Source of the DNA: Fistularia commersonii
Taxonomy: Eukaryota; Chordata; Actinopteri; Syngnathiformes; Fistulariidae
DNA: 64,000 nucleotides
Direction: 5' to 3'
Assembly (NCBI GenBank): GCA_037954325.1
Contig: JBBMNZ010000001.1
Location: 22,898,258 to 22,962,257 of the forward strand
Positions 50,676 through 63,960 of this stretch are shown here, in pieces (position 1 is the first letter of the stretch; each line of letters opens with the position of its first letter). Both the position numbers and the translations under genes were made by a program. A model generated the notes under the pieces. It was not told the origin of the DNA and searched no databases. It saw nothing but the letters and a program-made list of their open reading frames with translations.

Positions 50676-53600
50676 AAATGCTTATGTTGTATGTTCTGTC
50701 TGCCTCGATCAACACATATTTTGTTCCTCCAAAAACGTTTAAAAGATTTTAAAGTGAGGATGGAAAGAAACACAGAAAACATGTTGCCACAGTCTCATCG
50801 GCTGTGAATAGAAAAGAAACTACTTTGTCAGCACACTTTTTGCATTGTACTTCACTACCTGCACACGTTTCCCCAAAATGTCAGCTCTTGCTGTGGTGGC
50901 TTTTCCTTTTTATAGCTTTCTTCAAGATTGCACATAAAACTTCTCCTTCGACTTAAACTAATCTCTATGCATTGAGGGTAGTGGGATAACACCAGCTAAT
51001 GTGAACATATATCATAGCAAAAATCAACGAGAATAAAAAAAAAACAATCCGTGTTCAGAGAACAATCATGAAACCCTTACAGGATTTCAATGGAAAAAAA
51101 AAATTAGTGAGTGGACTTTTAGATATGTTTGTTCAGTTTCAGAAAAAAAACATAATGGCACGGCAGCTGGTGCTTGAGATATTGAAAAGTACTTCATGGC
51201 AGGTTCTAAGTACCTTTAACCCTGTGTTGCAGAGCCACAACTCATTTTCTGAGCCTTTTTTGGCAGAATGCCTTCCATGAGGGTAATTTTTCAAGGGCTT
51301 TATCAATATCCAATGGCAGTGTTAGCTCCGGGGGCAGAGCTGTGAGTGATGACGGCTGACGCTAATGGGGGGAAAAACGGTCCCGGCTCATGTTCCCGCG
51401 CCGTACGGCTGATGATGAGAGAGGAAAGGAAGGGGTGTGTTTAATGACATTTGATGACAAGAGTGAGAGTTCTCTGGGATATCAGTACTAGATAAGCACC
51501 ATCCTAACACTGTCGTCTGTAGCCGGGTCCATTTTCATGGAGCTCTAAAGACAAAATAGACCTTCATCAACCTGCCCCTTTCCTCACATGGCCGAGTGTG
51601 TGGGCGGATGTGGCTGTGGGTGGAGGAAGGATGCACGCAGGGTTGAAGGAGTCAAGGTTCCTCAGAGTAGGGGATGGATGGTAATGTGGGAACAGGTGTA
51701 ATTAATCCCCAGATAAGTGAGGAGTGCCGGGCAGCCCTGTCTGTGTCATGCCTCTGTGTGCCGGGGTGTTTTGCGATGCTTCCCCCCCACCGCACGATCC
51801 CCACCCCGGGTCTCCTGGGCCATCCTCATCCTTCATTCTTATTTATGAGCTTCCACATGACCACTCAGCTCGACTCGACCACCTCCGCATCGATCCTTCA
51901 AGGTCGACAAGAAGCTAAACTGCACATGCGGGTGAGGGGTTGCTGGCTGCTCCCGGAGTCTGATGCCATTTCAAACAGAATTAGTTTCTTCTGCTCATTA
52001 GGGAGGGTATCTTCGATATTCGGCTTGCCACGCATAACTTCGCTACACCCATGACAAGAGTTTCTCTTAAAGAGATACAAGCATACCACCTCATATCTGC
52101 TGGCGTCATTTGTTATCATGACCTTCATGAAAATGTTCAAAATAAAAGCACAACATCGCCTTGGTATTCTATCAGTATTGACACCTGAAATGGAACATGG
52201 TGTACACCGGGGTTCACCTTGTCAGGGAAGCACTTGAAATAGAAGCCGGGTCAATTCTATGTCACGCCAAGCATGCTGAGACAAGCGTAGGGCATCTGTT
52301 GATATAAATGACGCGTACACTGAAAATAATGCAGTATTGACAGGATGTCACCGGAAAAAAAAAACAAAAGAGAAATAATCTCAAACTGTTCAGACCCAAT
52401 GGCATCGGCATCCTCAGCTCAAGCAACGGTCATGTTCCCTTACAAGTGTCAGAGCCGCAGCAGCCTTGGGTCTGCAACCGCAAGGGCTAATAGTCCACAA
52501 CGTGGATGCTTGTCTGCCTTCCGCACATGGCCGCCCTGAAAATACCGACTTGGTCTGCAGTGGCATCATTCTTCAGACAGAACTCTGTGCACAGCTGAGC
52601 ATCTCAACCTCACCAGAAGTTGGTGGCGGGGCAGGAGGACACAAGCTGGGGGACAATGTCATTGCTGTGTCCAGGCAGGGAGATTCAAACTCACGGAAAA
52701 GGCTCGCCCGCTCTCCCTGCAGGGGCAGGGAGCTGCTGGACGGGTGACTGATGCAGAGCTCGGGAGAATCCCGTGAGCTGAGGCTTTACGTTTCCAAATC
52801 TTACCCACAATACCCCGGAGCATCTGCTGTGACTGTCAGTTTGTGAGTCACACCTGCAAAGTGCCTGACAATTTGACTTTACATGGAGCAGAACCGTGAG
52901 AGGTTCTTTCTTGTGGAGCTGTCGTTTACATGTGCAGCGCAATTAAAAGGGGGAGGCATTGACGGTTTAGTTCTGCGCAAATTGAAAAATCAAATCACTG
53001 CAAACCGAAAATAGGAGCGACTTAGAGGGTTGTATGAAAATGTAACGCAGCCAAGCATCTTGTGACTTCTTTAATAAATCCAGGGGTTTTGATTTCTTCA
53101 CTGTCCGTGCGGAGGCCATTTCCATTTTTCATTTTTCAGCTCGCTCCTTTGATTTATCACACATTTCAGCCGGTATTGATAGCTCAATAGAAACCCTACA
53201 TTTGATCATCACTCTTCTAGCTTGTACGTCATATGTGCGCGGCTGTGTGGGACAGGATTATGTGATGGTTTATAGAGTCGGTACAGTTTCTAATATTTCA
53301 CTGCAACTGCCTGTTGTTTCCTCATTTGGCTCGCACACTGCGAATGTGAATAATGTGAATGATGTGAATAATGAGTTCGGGCCTTACAAAACCAAGAGTG
53401 ATTTGAATACGTCTTCTCTTTTCAGCACTTCAGGAAATTGTCGAAAACTTATTATATAACTATCACTGATGTTGTTACATGCGCAAATAAAAAAGAATAG
53501 CCCCGGTTGTACAGATGAAAAACGCCAGACCGAAAGACGAGGGCTCGTTCTCGACTATGCTTCTACCTCGATTTCTTTTCCTCACATCACAGCGGCAATG

Positions 53601-56589
53601 GGCCGTGAAGATGCTTCGCAATCACTTCATTCCATCGGTGGCACGCTAATGATGCGGCCGTCGCTTTAATTCTGTTTGCATCGGGGGAAAAAAACAATCT
53701 CGCCGCCAGACAAGCATGAATACAATCAGACCGCAATGCATGAGACATAAACAAGCATATGGAACATGGACTGAACTTGATAAGTGACAAGTGCAGGAGC
53801 AAGAGATAGACTACTATGTGCCTCCTCTTCTATATCAGAATTTTCCGCTTAGTATACAGCAATGGGCTTGTGAATCCATAAATTCTACCAAAAATGGGAT
53901 GACGGATAGATTTCAGATAATAATTAAGGTGTAACGCTGCTCGATAGCATTCTAAATTATACTACGCCTCATTATAATGAGTGTTTCCATTAACTCCATG
54001 GTTTGTTGCTGTTTTTAAACCAACTGGATTTGTCCTTTAGAGGACAAATCATGAAAAACATGACTCCATCCTGTCCATTGAAACATTACACTGTCTACGC
54101 TTGCATGTATTGGTTTACACCGATATCTCTTCTCAGCATTATTTGACAGGATCACTGTTTGCTAGCGATCAGAAAATATCTTCTGGAACCAACATGGCTG
54201 CGATACCGCATCGCGGAAAGAAGGAGACGTGCTTCAAAACAGCTTTGTGGGGGAAATTGAAGAATGCTGAGAATAAATGTTTGCTCTATAGGATGGGCCT
54301 GACACAGTGTGCTGTGTGGGTGAATAAATGATGAAGAGGAAGAAGGGCCTGTCCTGCTGAGCTTGTCAGCTCTGGACAGGTTTATGTGTGTCTGCGGCGC
54401 TGATGCGACATCTGGCCCAGGTGGGATTGTTTCAACACGCCGGCTACGATGTCAACATTTTATGGAGACAAATCTTGTTCTGTATGTTGATGACAATTTT
54501 CACGTGACTTTTTTTTTTTTTTTTACACTTTGTAAGAGAATATGAAATAAAAAGGTTAGAAATACTTTTCAAGGTCTTGCACGTATTCTTTCCTTACTAC
54601 TGCAACTGCAACTTAATAATTTTCCAAGCAAAGATTTTTGACATGTTCACTGAGACCTGAAAAAGCACCCTATGTAATGTATTACAACCCGCTCTGTATG
54701 GGCAGTTTTTTCACATACTTTAAAAATATGGTAAAAAAAGAAAAATTTCTTTGCCAGATATGGGGAATGGAATTTTTCAGGTTTTTATGCCCACATGACT
54801 GGATTGTTGAATACTGTCCTGCCCAGTAATTGTGTGTCCTTATACGTGTGTGTTTACGTATCAGTGACATTTGCTGAAGTTGCTACTAGGGATGCACTAT
54901 GCCTGTATTGACGTTTCGAATAACAATTTGCCAGCGTCAGCAAACAGCCATGTTTCATTTCTCTTTTCATGGTTTTTAAGTTTCTTCATCCGACGGTGTA
55001 AAGGATGAGCCTCATAGGCAATGAATTGAATAATTTCACATCTCTGATATATGAAGAAACATAAATAGTGTCATTAAAAAAACCCAGTGTTTTAAAGAAT
55101 TTCACTGTGATAGGCCGATAGGAATCAACCGGCCAAACAGTGGCTGATCCCTACATATGGATGCAATATCTGTGGATTCCCAGTTGCCATTAATCTCACA
55201 TCAGCAATACTGCAACGCAGCAGAAGAAGAACAGCTCAAGTGCATCTCCAGGGGATCCTCTGGGGTCCGTGGCCACTTAAGGCCTGGGATTTCAACAGAC
55301 TCCACGTGCACATTCAAATAACAGCCTCTCCAAACAGGGCCATGAGCAGTGGCCAGTGATTTACAGCATACAGATCCCAGAAACATCATCAATAATAAAA
55401 ACAAGCCTCCACGAGATATCTAACCGGAAAGTCATAAAATCTAAATCCTAAACAGACTTATATGTATAATAACCACTTAAACAGTCAATGAGGCTGTGTG
55501 GGCATTATTTAGTTATAGTATATTAGTAGTAGTATCGGTCAAACCATATCTACGGTTCCCAATTTTACTGAGGCTATCTCTGCTCCAGACAATGGTCAGA
55601 ATTTCATATAAAGTGACGTGTGACTTGCTTGAACCGGGCTGACTTGACTTGTCCTGCTTTATTTATAGCAGAAAGTTGACTTGGCTTGCTTGAAGCTCAT
55701 CATAGATTTAGTATGTAGCTCCTTGTGCCTCATACAAAGATGTCAACGTGTCAAGGACATCTCTGTAGTGTCTAGTCAGAGGGACAATGTTGTTGTCACT
55801 TTACTTTATGGTGCCACTCTAATGATGTCACAGATGCAAAACCGGCACACACCTACCACCGAATAAGGGGGAAAAAAAAACATCTGAGCTTGTTGTGAAC
55901 AAAGACGGGCAGATCTTCAAGGACGAGCTGCGTCACAACCGTGACATGTGTTGACTTTCGAGAACACATAAGAAATGACACGCACATTCATTTCTGACTG
56001 GCGGTGTGTGTGAACATGTGCGCTTGCGTACGTGCCGCATCGTGATGAGCCTTGGACGTGTCACCTGCTTCTGCGTGTGGCGACATTCCTCTGTGTTGTT
56101 GACAGGCGGTGGGGGGGTTATGGGATAGGAGCTGCTGGAGCGGACTTTCAGGCCGCAGCAGGTGCTGTCAGCCACTTGAATTCCCTCTGTCTACCCTTTT
56201 CCCTCCACGTCCCAAACGTGCATCTGTTGCTGAATGGAGCTGGAGAGAATCTCGTGAGTGGACTTCAAAATATCCAAATTTATGAGTGAGAATTATCAAT
56301 AGACATTTTGAAAAGAGTGCAAGGATGATTTACGGGATCATGACTTCCACTCATGTTTTCCACGACGGGTCCGAACAGATGGGATGTCACTGTGATCACA
56401 TGTAACATGTTTTAATAGCATCAGATAAATGACAAAACAGATCTAAGCCCAACTAATCTGCCGCATTGCACACATTGGTAAACACAACATAGAGAATGTG
56501 TAATCACTTTTGGGCAGAACGTTTCAAAATGCAGAGTAAACATGCCGAGCTATGACGCCCAGGAAGAGATGGCCTGAGACGTGAGAGTA
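50676..56589. other. Intergenic, long unique stretch, no gene seen
   Basis: Nearly 6 kb with few recognisable repeats. It includes a GC-richer, G-rich area at 51290-51800, a 10-bp perfect hairpin (GATTTGTCCT/AGGACAAATC, 54027-54050) and T- and A-runs. The frames at 51674-52054 and 52466-52747 have no recognised domain. Confidence 0.45.
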
Positions 56590-57175
56590 AAGCAAGGACA
56601 TTAAGTTGACAGCTGTCAGTCAATGTTTAATGCTCAACAAATGATTAGGCAGTCCATCAACAAATGCCTAATTACACTCAACTGATTTCCAGACATATGC
56701 AATGAATATTTGATGACATCCGCTAATGAAATTGTGTCGATGTATATTTAACGTTGCGGGGAGAAACAACTAAATGATTATTAAACCAACTGCATCTTTG
56801 CTGTGTGAGGCATTTTAAATGCAAGAGTAATTAAAACTAGGAGAAATTATTGACAATAATAACAATGCAATAACAATGATTCACAGTCCAGGGATTAAAA
56901 CGTGATGAACACGCAGTTGTTATCGCACATTTGTTTGGCAATTACGCTCCTAAATAGTGGTGTAAACATAAGTAATGACTTAGAGAGCCGAGCGGATGGT
57001 AAACACATAATTTATATGCTAAAAACCACATGCCGGTCAGTGGATGAGCGATGCAAACTCTTTGAACTCTTAATGGCACCGCTGCATAATTCCATTGGAA
57101 ACTGTGCGTCAGCTGCTAAACAATGCCCCCAGGATGGGACACCTATTAGTGTCATTTTCTTGAAAAACCCATAAA
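56590..57175. promoter_or_regulatory. Best candidate long-range enhancer segment
   Basis: Almost 600 repeat-free bases hold a perfect palindrome TGACAGCTGTCA (56607-56618; two TALE/MEIS-type TGACAG cores sharing a CAGCTG E-box). TAATTA cores lie at 56669-56674 and 56828-56833. Three SOX-type ACAAT sites occur in 25 bases (56853-56877). Other sites include CTAATGAAAT and CAATTACGC. No frame with a recognised product. The motif assignments are pattern matches; activity and conservation are inferred. Confidence 0.4.
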
Positions 57176-58031
57176 ATGAGGCATCAAAGGGCTTGTTCCC
57201 TGATTTTCAGCTGTATGTTCCCATGCATTGTCCTGGACAGGAATTGATCCGGCGAGGAACGAACAGGAAGAAAATCAATAGCTTTTACATGAATGCACAA
57301 CAAGCAGTTTTAGGATGTGAGTGCGCGCTTGCAGAATGAGGCACAATAGCGGTGAAAAAAAAAAAAATCACACAGCCGTACTAACATTGTGCACGCACAT
57401 GAGTGCACCGACAAGACCACCTGCCCGGATCAGCAATGACATGTTTATGTACCTCCTCGTCGTGGAAACAATTACAATTACGTTGGCTGTACGAACCTTA
57501 ACCTGAAATCCGTTTATGAAGCTATTACCTCTTGGAGAGTCAGAAAGTTGGGCAAGGCTGGCAGTGCTCTTTGAGAGATTTTAAAGGTCCCTGGATTAGA
57601 GCCAGGGATTTTGTTTCCACAGAGAATCGGGGCTGACAGTGGGTTAGGATCCTGGTGATTCGCTTATTAAAACCATCAAAATGTATCCATCAGCTTCTGT
57701 TTGAAACAAAGCCCCCACCTAGCCACCCACCCGGTCCCCCCCATCGTCATCGGTCTATCTGCCTTCCTGTCTATATCTCTCTATCCTATTAGAGACTTGG
57801 CAGACGCAGAGCAGTCGTAGGCCTAAATAACATGTTGTCGCCGGCGTCGGTTGGACAATGAGTAGGGGACGGGGCAGACAGACCGCGAGACGCCTGTGCA
57901 AATCTAAATCTGCGAGCCAATGTGCCTCCATGAATAGAGAACAGATCGACCACCTACCCACCCATCATTTGGTTCGACAGATGTTCATGATAGCAGTTTT
58001 ACGTTTACCAATTACAAAATTCCTGTTGTAT
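57176..58031. other. Intergenic, no gene seen
   Basis: Unique-looking sequence, GC-richer at 57710-57920, without repeats or recognised domains. Confidence 0.5.
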
Positions 58032-58038
58032 ACACACC

Positions 58039-58077
<39 letters not shown>

Positions 58078-58092
58078 CCACACACACACACT
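58032..58092. repeat. (CA)n microsatellite
   Basis: About 60 bp of CA with AAACC interruptions. Confidence 0.96.
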
Positions 58093-58159
58093 CAGGAGAG
58101 CTGAGCAGAATTTGAAAAAAAGTAGAACACGATTTGGGCTTGAAGACACAAACAGCATG

Positions 58160-58380
58160 CAAGATACGTAGAAATCCCTTTAAGGCTACATGTAAAAACA
58201 TACAGTCGTTCACTCACTTTTTCACAAGTTATATAAAAAGATTGGTAGAAATCCCTTTGAGGCCACATACAGACATACGACCGTTCACTCACTCATTCAC
58301 ACGTTACATAAAAACATGCAACGGTTGGGATCGCTGGGATAGGTTCCAGCTCTCCTCAGTGACACTGACAGCAGGATGAA
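58160..58380 (-). repeat. Family A repeat 3' fragment with internal 77-bp tandem duplication
   Basis: GTAGAAATCCCTTTRAGGC begins at 58168 and again at 58245. The following bases (ACATACAGTCGTTCACTCAC versus ACATACGACCGTTCACTCAC) keep the 77-bp register through 58321. The minus strand reads as family A tail (GTGAATGAGTGAGTGAACGG, GTATGTCTGTATGTGGCC). GATAGGTTCCAGCTCTCCTC further on also fits a family A tail, but in plus orientation, so the locus may join two inverted fragments. Confidence 0.65.
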
Positions 58381-60594
58381 TGACTTAATGTGTTGTTGTC
58401 TTTCTTAACTCATTAAGGCTGGATCACGGACCTGTCCTTCCAATGACCGCTGAAATATACAGAAGAGGCGAAAGCCGGAACATAGGATTTCTCAATAACT
58501 TCTCGTGTTCGGCATGTCGTTACTGTTGAGAAATGCAAGCCGGTTGCATTGCGTTGCAAATATCGTAACAAAATTGTTGCTGTTTTACAACAAGTGTATC
58601 AAAAGATATGTATAAAAATTATATTACGCTGTGCTCACTGCTTTAGGTGCAGAGCTCTATTTCTTTTGCAACGTTTCTCTCTGCTTTATTCTTCCCTTTG
58701 GCTATAAAACCACTTGGAAAAACAAAGTGAGTATTACACCTATAACTATTATGGTCTGTGGCACTATAAGAAACCCTCGCACAAACAGAATCACTAAATA
58801 AAAGAGGAGTTGTATTTGCATGAACCCGAAACACCTTGCTTTTAAATGCACATCATACTGCATTGCGATTGCACAACTGGAACCTGGGAGCCCCCGTCCA
58901 GACACTCTGCTGACTAACAGTAATCACTGGAGTCTTTTTAATCTCTCAGAGAGTGAATTGGCGGAGGCAAAAACAAACTAAAAGCCATGCTGACGGAGCA
59001 CAGAAAGGGACTAATAACTGATTTTACTCTCCTTCAAGGTGTAAACAGCAAAGCAAAGTGCATTTCTGTGTTTATCCTGTATTTTGCTAATACACAAGAC
59101 TGTTGTCGCTTGTCTGAATTTCTCCATCCCTCAACAAAATGTCGTTTGGCTTAGACTCGTACTTACATCAAGTCCCATCTATTTTACTACACAGACAGGA
59201 GCAGATTAGTGCCAGCGTATTTCTACAGGAGCAATTGAAGAGTCAGCTCATGTCAGGGATGTGACAGTAAGAACCCGCAATGGATGTCGGCGGGGGCTTG
59301 GAGTCTCTTCCTTGTATGACACGTGTCTGGAAACCCATGACCCCCGTGTCTCACTGCTAACAGGCACATTAGTCACCGCAGCCACATGAAGCCCATCTCC
59401 CCTTACTTTGTCAGCTTGAGGAGTAAAATTACATCACATCTGAATCAGATTATTCTCCCTGACCTTGCTCTTCAACATCAAATAAACCCGTGGCGCTCAA
59501 ATAGGTACTGTTTAGAGTGGATGCACCGAGGGACACGTTCAATGTCAAGAACTTTAGCTCCCCTTATATCATCCATGGGTCACGCAAGTCACACATTGTT
59601 TCATTTTTGGACACATTGCACTGACACACCACTTTATTTCATTTATTCCTCAATTATGTCTTAATCACTTTTATACTTTCTGAGATTCAGTCACCTTTGG
59701 AATCCCTAATATGTTGTTTGCGCAAGTTCTCTTTTAATTTTTAATTTCGGTTCTACCAAAATGATCAGATATAAAACTGTAATATAGCATATTCATTCTT
59801 ACACGACAAAAAATCTCCTTGTTGTATAACAATAAATGTCATAAGGGGTACGGTCAAAAGCCAAACTTACTTTTCGATTTAACCATCTCTAACTTTGTAA
59901 TCGTATCAAACCGTGTGATTTGACCATTTGTCCGTTTCGAATTATATCATCCCTTCATACTGAATTTCCTTTTTCATCTGCCGAATTGTGATTTTTATGA
60001 TAAGTCTATCATTTTGTAACTAATATGTTATGTCATCATTTTCATGATGATTTGTTTATAGCATTGTTAAGCTCCAACGCCTCCACAACAGCTCTGCTGT
60101 GCTGGTGAAACTGTGTTTATATATTGTATGACCCTGTTGTCTATTTCCTTTCGATTTGCTCTGTGTAGGTCTGTTATAAAAGAAAGGTTTCTTTTATCCC
60201 TTTGGTTTTCAGCTTTGGTAGGTCATTTTTTTCAAAATTCAATCTTATTGTTACCAACTCTTCAACTCTACCAACTCTCTTTCCTCATTCCTATACTGAG
60301 GTGCCCCTGCTGGCTCATATTTGATTGATGCTTTTCCGTTTCTCTTAACTACATGAAAATAACATATCATTGCTTTTGCAGAATTTGCGATTTAACTATT
60401 TTTGAAGGCTTAGTTTACCCGAAAATTAGAACTAATAATTTTTTAATCAACCCTTTTACTCAAATACCATTACTGTATTCAATGTTCTTTTTGCAGACAA
60501 TATCTGTATCTATAAATTATTGCCGGACATTTAAATTCAATCGGAGGAATAACTGTGTGAAGGTATTTTGTACAACAGTGTTGTGTCACCTCTT

Positions 60595-60598
<4 letters not shown>
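58381..60598. other. Intergenic, no gene seen
   Basis: AT-rich unique-looking DNA. No domain-bearing frame or recognised transposon. Confidence 0.5.

Positions 60599-60647
<49 letters not shown>
60599..60647. repeat. (CA)n microsatellite
   Basis: About 49 bp of pure CA followed by ATGCACATGTGCACACGTAC-like imperfect palindromic sequence. Confidence 0.97.
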
Positions 60648-60649
<2 letters not shown>

Positions 60650-63600
60650 CACATGTGCACACGTACACACGTACAAGCATGCTGGCACATCATAGCAGGT
60701 GTATGAGTGTAAGGCCAACGTATGGCCACCTGGGTGAGTGCATGGAGAACAACTGTCATCAAACTAAATTTTGAAGTGGAGGGCCACCAGGAGAAGGTCA
60801 GAAAGTCCTTGACAGACTTGCAATCCTTATCTGAGCCACACATCTAATGAGAAATAATCAGCTTAGACTCCAAAGTCAAGACTACCTGGACTTGGATTGG
60901 GCTTTAAAAACAAATCACACAAACAAACAACAGTTTAAATAGGTCCATTAGACCATGTCAGACTATATCCAGTAGGCGGTGTGTTTCTCACACAGCAACA
61001 GAAGGCTGCAAAATGACAACGCTTATTTGAACTATTTAATCCGGCGTACACAGTCTCGGCGACGATTTGTTTCATGGCACCTTTTTCAGATTCTGAGTTA
61101 GAAAGGATGCATGCGACATTATTTCTGTGTAGCAATTTAATGGCTATCAAGGCAATACTATAAGATGCAAAAGACTTGGATGGCATGGATGCTTATCACG
61201 TTAAAAGACATCATGCAAAATGATTGAAAGATGACTTATAAGAACTCACTTATAAGAATCACATTATTATCAATTTAACATTATCATATGTATAAATCAT
61301 TGTATTTATAAATTTTGATTTGGCTAGTTTTCAGTCAAAAAATGATATTTTGAAATTACTGATACTCAGAACTACTGATATATTATGGTTGGGATTATAG
61401 AAGGGACAATATTATGATGGTATACTGACAATAATTATTTTTGACCTTTTTTTTAAATATTAAAATGTAATAATATATCATTAGTTAATCAATACAAATT
61501 TGCAAAAGCTGAACTTGTGTTCCCAGCATGTTTTATTATTTTTTAAATTTTTTTAAGTTTTGTGATTTTGCAAAAGACAGTTTTACGGTCCCAGCTATCC
61601 CTTTTACTGACCTAACTGAAATCATCGATTTCTTTGTCCAGGCTTATATTTTACTTTCCAATATAGAAGTAGCGGTTTCTCATCTTATGACACCTGCAGC
61701 TGTGGTTAAACAGACAGGGGATGCTCTACCATGCATGGTACACGGTACATGCTGGAAAGGCAGTAATTTGACTGCATGAATGGATTACATTCTGGTCTGA
61801 AGTCCATTTTCGAGTGCAACATCGCATTTCATTTGCAAAATAATTTTTTCATGCGTGTATGTTTCATGCCTTACATAAGACTGTGAGTACATGTGTAAGT
61901 CACTGACATACATTTGCCCTGGGTCAAAGCTAAGTCACTTTGAGGCGACAGCTCAATTGGGTCAAGGTCTATGGATGTGATGTTTGCGGTGCACATTGAC
62001 TACGCGTGTGCATGCCGGGACAAGATGTTCCACTTCGATCACTTCGTTTCAATAAATCAGCATCAGACGACCGGAAGATCAGTAACACGACTGAATATCA
62101 AAATACCTCGTGCATCGTTGCAGAAGTTATAAAACATTTGACTCTCCATGTTTCATTTTCATGTGTATCCATCTACCCGTGTATGATTTTCACCATTTGC
62201 ACATTTTTTTCATGTTCAATTCTATCTGTTCAGTCTTGCTCACGTATTTTCCACTTCTAATTTTGGGTGCCCTTGTCTTGTTCACCTTGAGCAACCTCTC
62301 CTGATCCTCCCCCCTTCTTCCTGTGTGAGTATCTGTTTCACTGCCAGGAACACAGAGATGTATACTGGACAAAACCGAAACATTACCACTTCTCCTCTCG
62401 AATTCTCCCTCAACCCCCACCCCATCCCATCCCACCCAACCCGACCCCCACCATCACAGGAGCCCATGCCACCCCATAGATGTGAATGAAGGTCGCCACA
62501 GAGCTGACTATGAGCCAATTGCGTGGCTAATTTTATAAAGAGTGGAGCTGTGCTTTTTTTCTCATTTATGCAGTGCATACAGCGGTGTGTGTGTGTAGGC
62601 GGGGTCGTTTGTACGCATGCGTTTCCGCGCAGGTCGTCTTCGTCTCTATCTGTCTGCACGGCTTCTATATAAATTACAGGGGCTGATGATAATCGACAGT
62701 GCAAAGGGTGACAGGGGCCAAATGAAAAAGTGGTTGTGGCCACACGATACATTTTCCGTGAGCTTTGCTTTGAGTGGGAAAACCCGATGGAGTATGCAAA
62801 GAGGCTTGTAAGGTTTGCAAGGGTGATAAAAATGTCCAAAAAAATCATCAAAATGAAATAAATATTAAGAGCAAAGAATCCCGTATTGGTGCTGTGAAAT
62901 TCTTTTAAATATGATGGTATGGAATATGCAAAAGTAAATCTCTGAGACCCCTCACGCTGAACAATGCTTTCATCTCTGTGATGTATATAGATTACTGTGC
63001 ATCAATGTTTTATCTCCCCGAGGGTGTTGGACATCTCTGCCTCGCCTAATAGGAAAGGAAATGAATGGGGTAAATCTGTCTTAATGAGTCTGAAACTGTT
63101 AATAAAGAAAATGAGCACTCAGACATACACAGTGGTTATATTGCACCAGCCCCCTCCCAAATGCCCCGAGCTGGTGTAAGAGAGGACCTCGGGGGAGGAT
63201 TTAGAGGATGCAGAATATACGTCTATTCACTTTCCCTAATCTGTCTCATATTTCCTACATTCTGCAGAGCAGCCACTGCTCATACTCACTGCTGCATCAA
63301 CTGGTCTAATGCTGATATTTTTTTTTTTTTTGAACCAGAAAGGCCTCCACGAGTATTCAAAAGACATGTAACCGATGCAGATTGAAAATGCAATACGAAA
63401 CATAAAGGCCTGTCAAAACTCTCTGGTACGTGGTGAAAATATCGAGATGTGTGAGAAACAATTAGGATTACAAGCTGGTGACGGAGATGGAATTGAGAAT
63501 GCTTAATAATTTTTAGATCCTTTTAGTTCAACAATCTCACAGAGATTTTACCTGAGTGCATCTCATGCTTCATTAAATCATTACATGATAATAACAAGGT

Positions 63601-63919
63601 TGTGTATTGATCTGTATTTTGGCAACAGGGTCAGGTATTGATTGGCGTTTGATTATCATGAGGGCCATGTATTGACAACTTCCAACTGAGATCAATCAGC
63701 ATCCTTTAGAATGTCCGATGGCACATTGCTACTATCTCAAGCACTACTGGTTAACCAGCAGAAAGGGAACGTTTGATGATTTTTTTTTATTTTTAGTTAG
63801 GGTTAGAACTGGTTTTATTTGGTGGTTAAAGGTCTGGGTAACACATTTGCAGTGATGATTAGGATTAGACTGAAAGATGGGAATACATTATGTTGATGAA
63901 TGTCCTCAGTGGGTAGCAA

Positions 63920-63920
<1 letters not shown>
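60648..63920. other. Intergenic, no gene seen
   Basis: Unique-looking DNA. A C-rich (CCCATCC)n-like tract lies at about 62408-62450. 63480-63740 is repeat-free with CTTAATAATTTTTAG, TTAAATCATTACATGATAATAA and several TATTGAT/ATCAAT repeats, and could be a conserved non-coding segment. The minus-strand frame 62282-62851 (189 codons) has no recognised domain. Confidence 0.45.
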
Positions 63921-63950
<30 letters not shown>

Positions 63951-63960
63951 TGTGTGTGCG
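63921..63960. repeat. (TG)n microsatellite
   Basis: TG repeat of about 23 bp continuing as TGTATGTGCGTGTGTGTGCG-like imperfect repeat toward the window end. Confidence 0.9.

Noticed and set aside
54027..54050. 10-bp perfect hairpin GATTTGTCCT/AGGACAAATC
   Set aside because: Short, without flanking context such as a T-run or a duplicated target. Likely chance.
54887..55153. Possible second hAT element (TAGGGATGCAC ... ATCCCTA ends)
   Set aside because: Only about seven terminal bases match as inverted repeats, and the flanks GTTGCTAC and CATATGGA show no 8-bp duplication.
62282..62851. 189-codon minus-strand frame
   Set aside because: The longest unexplained frame, but no recognised domain. 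It includes low-complexity Gly/Trp sequence from a CCCATCC tract and has no splice or promoter context. A protein search would be decisive.
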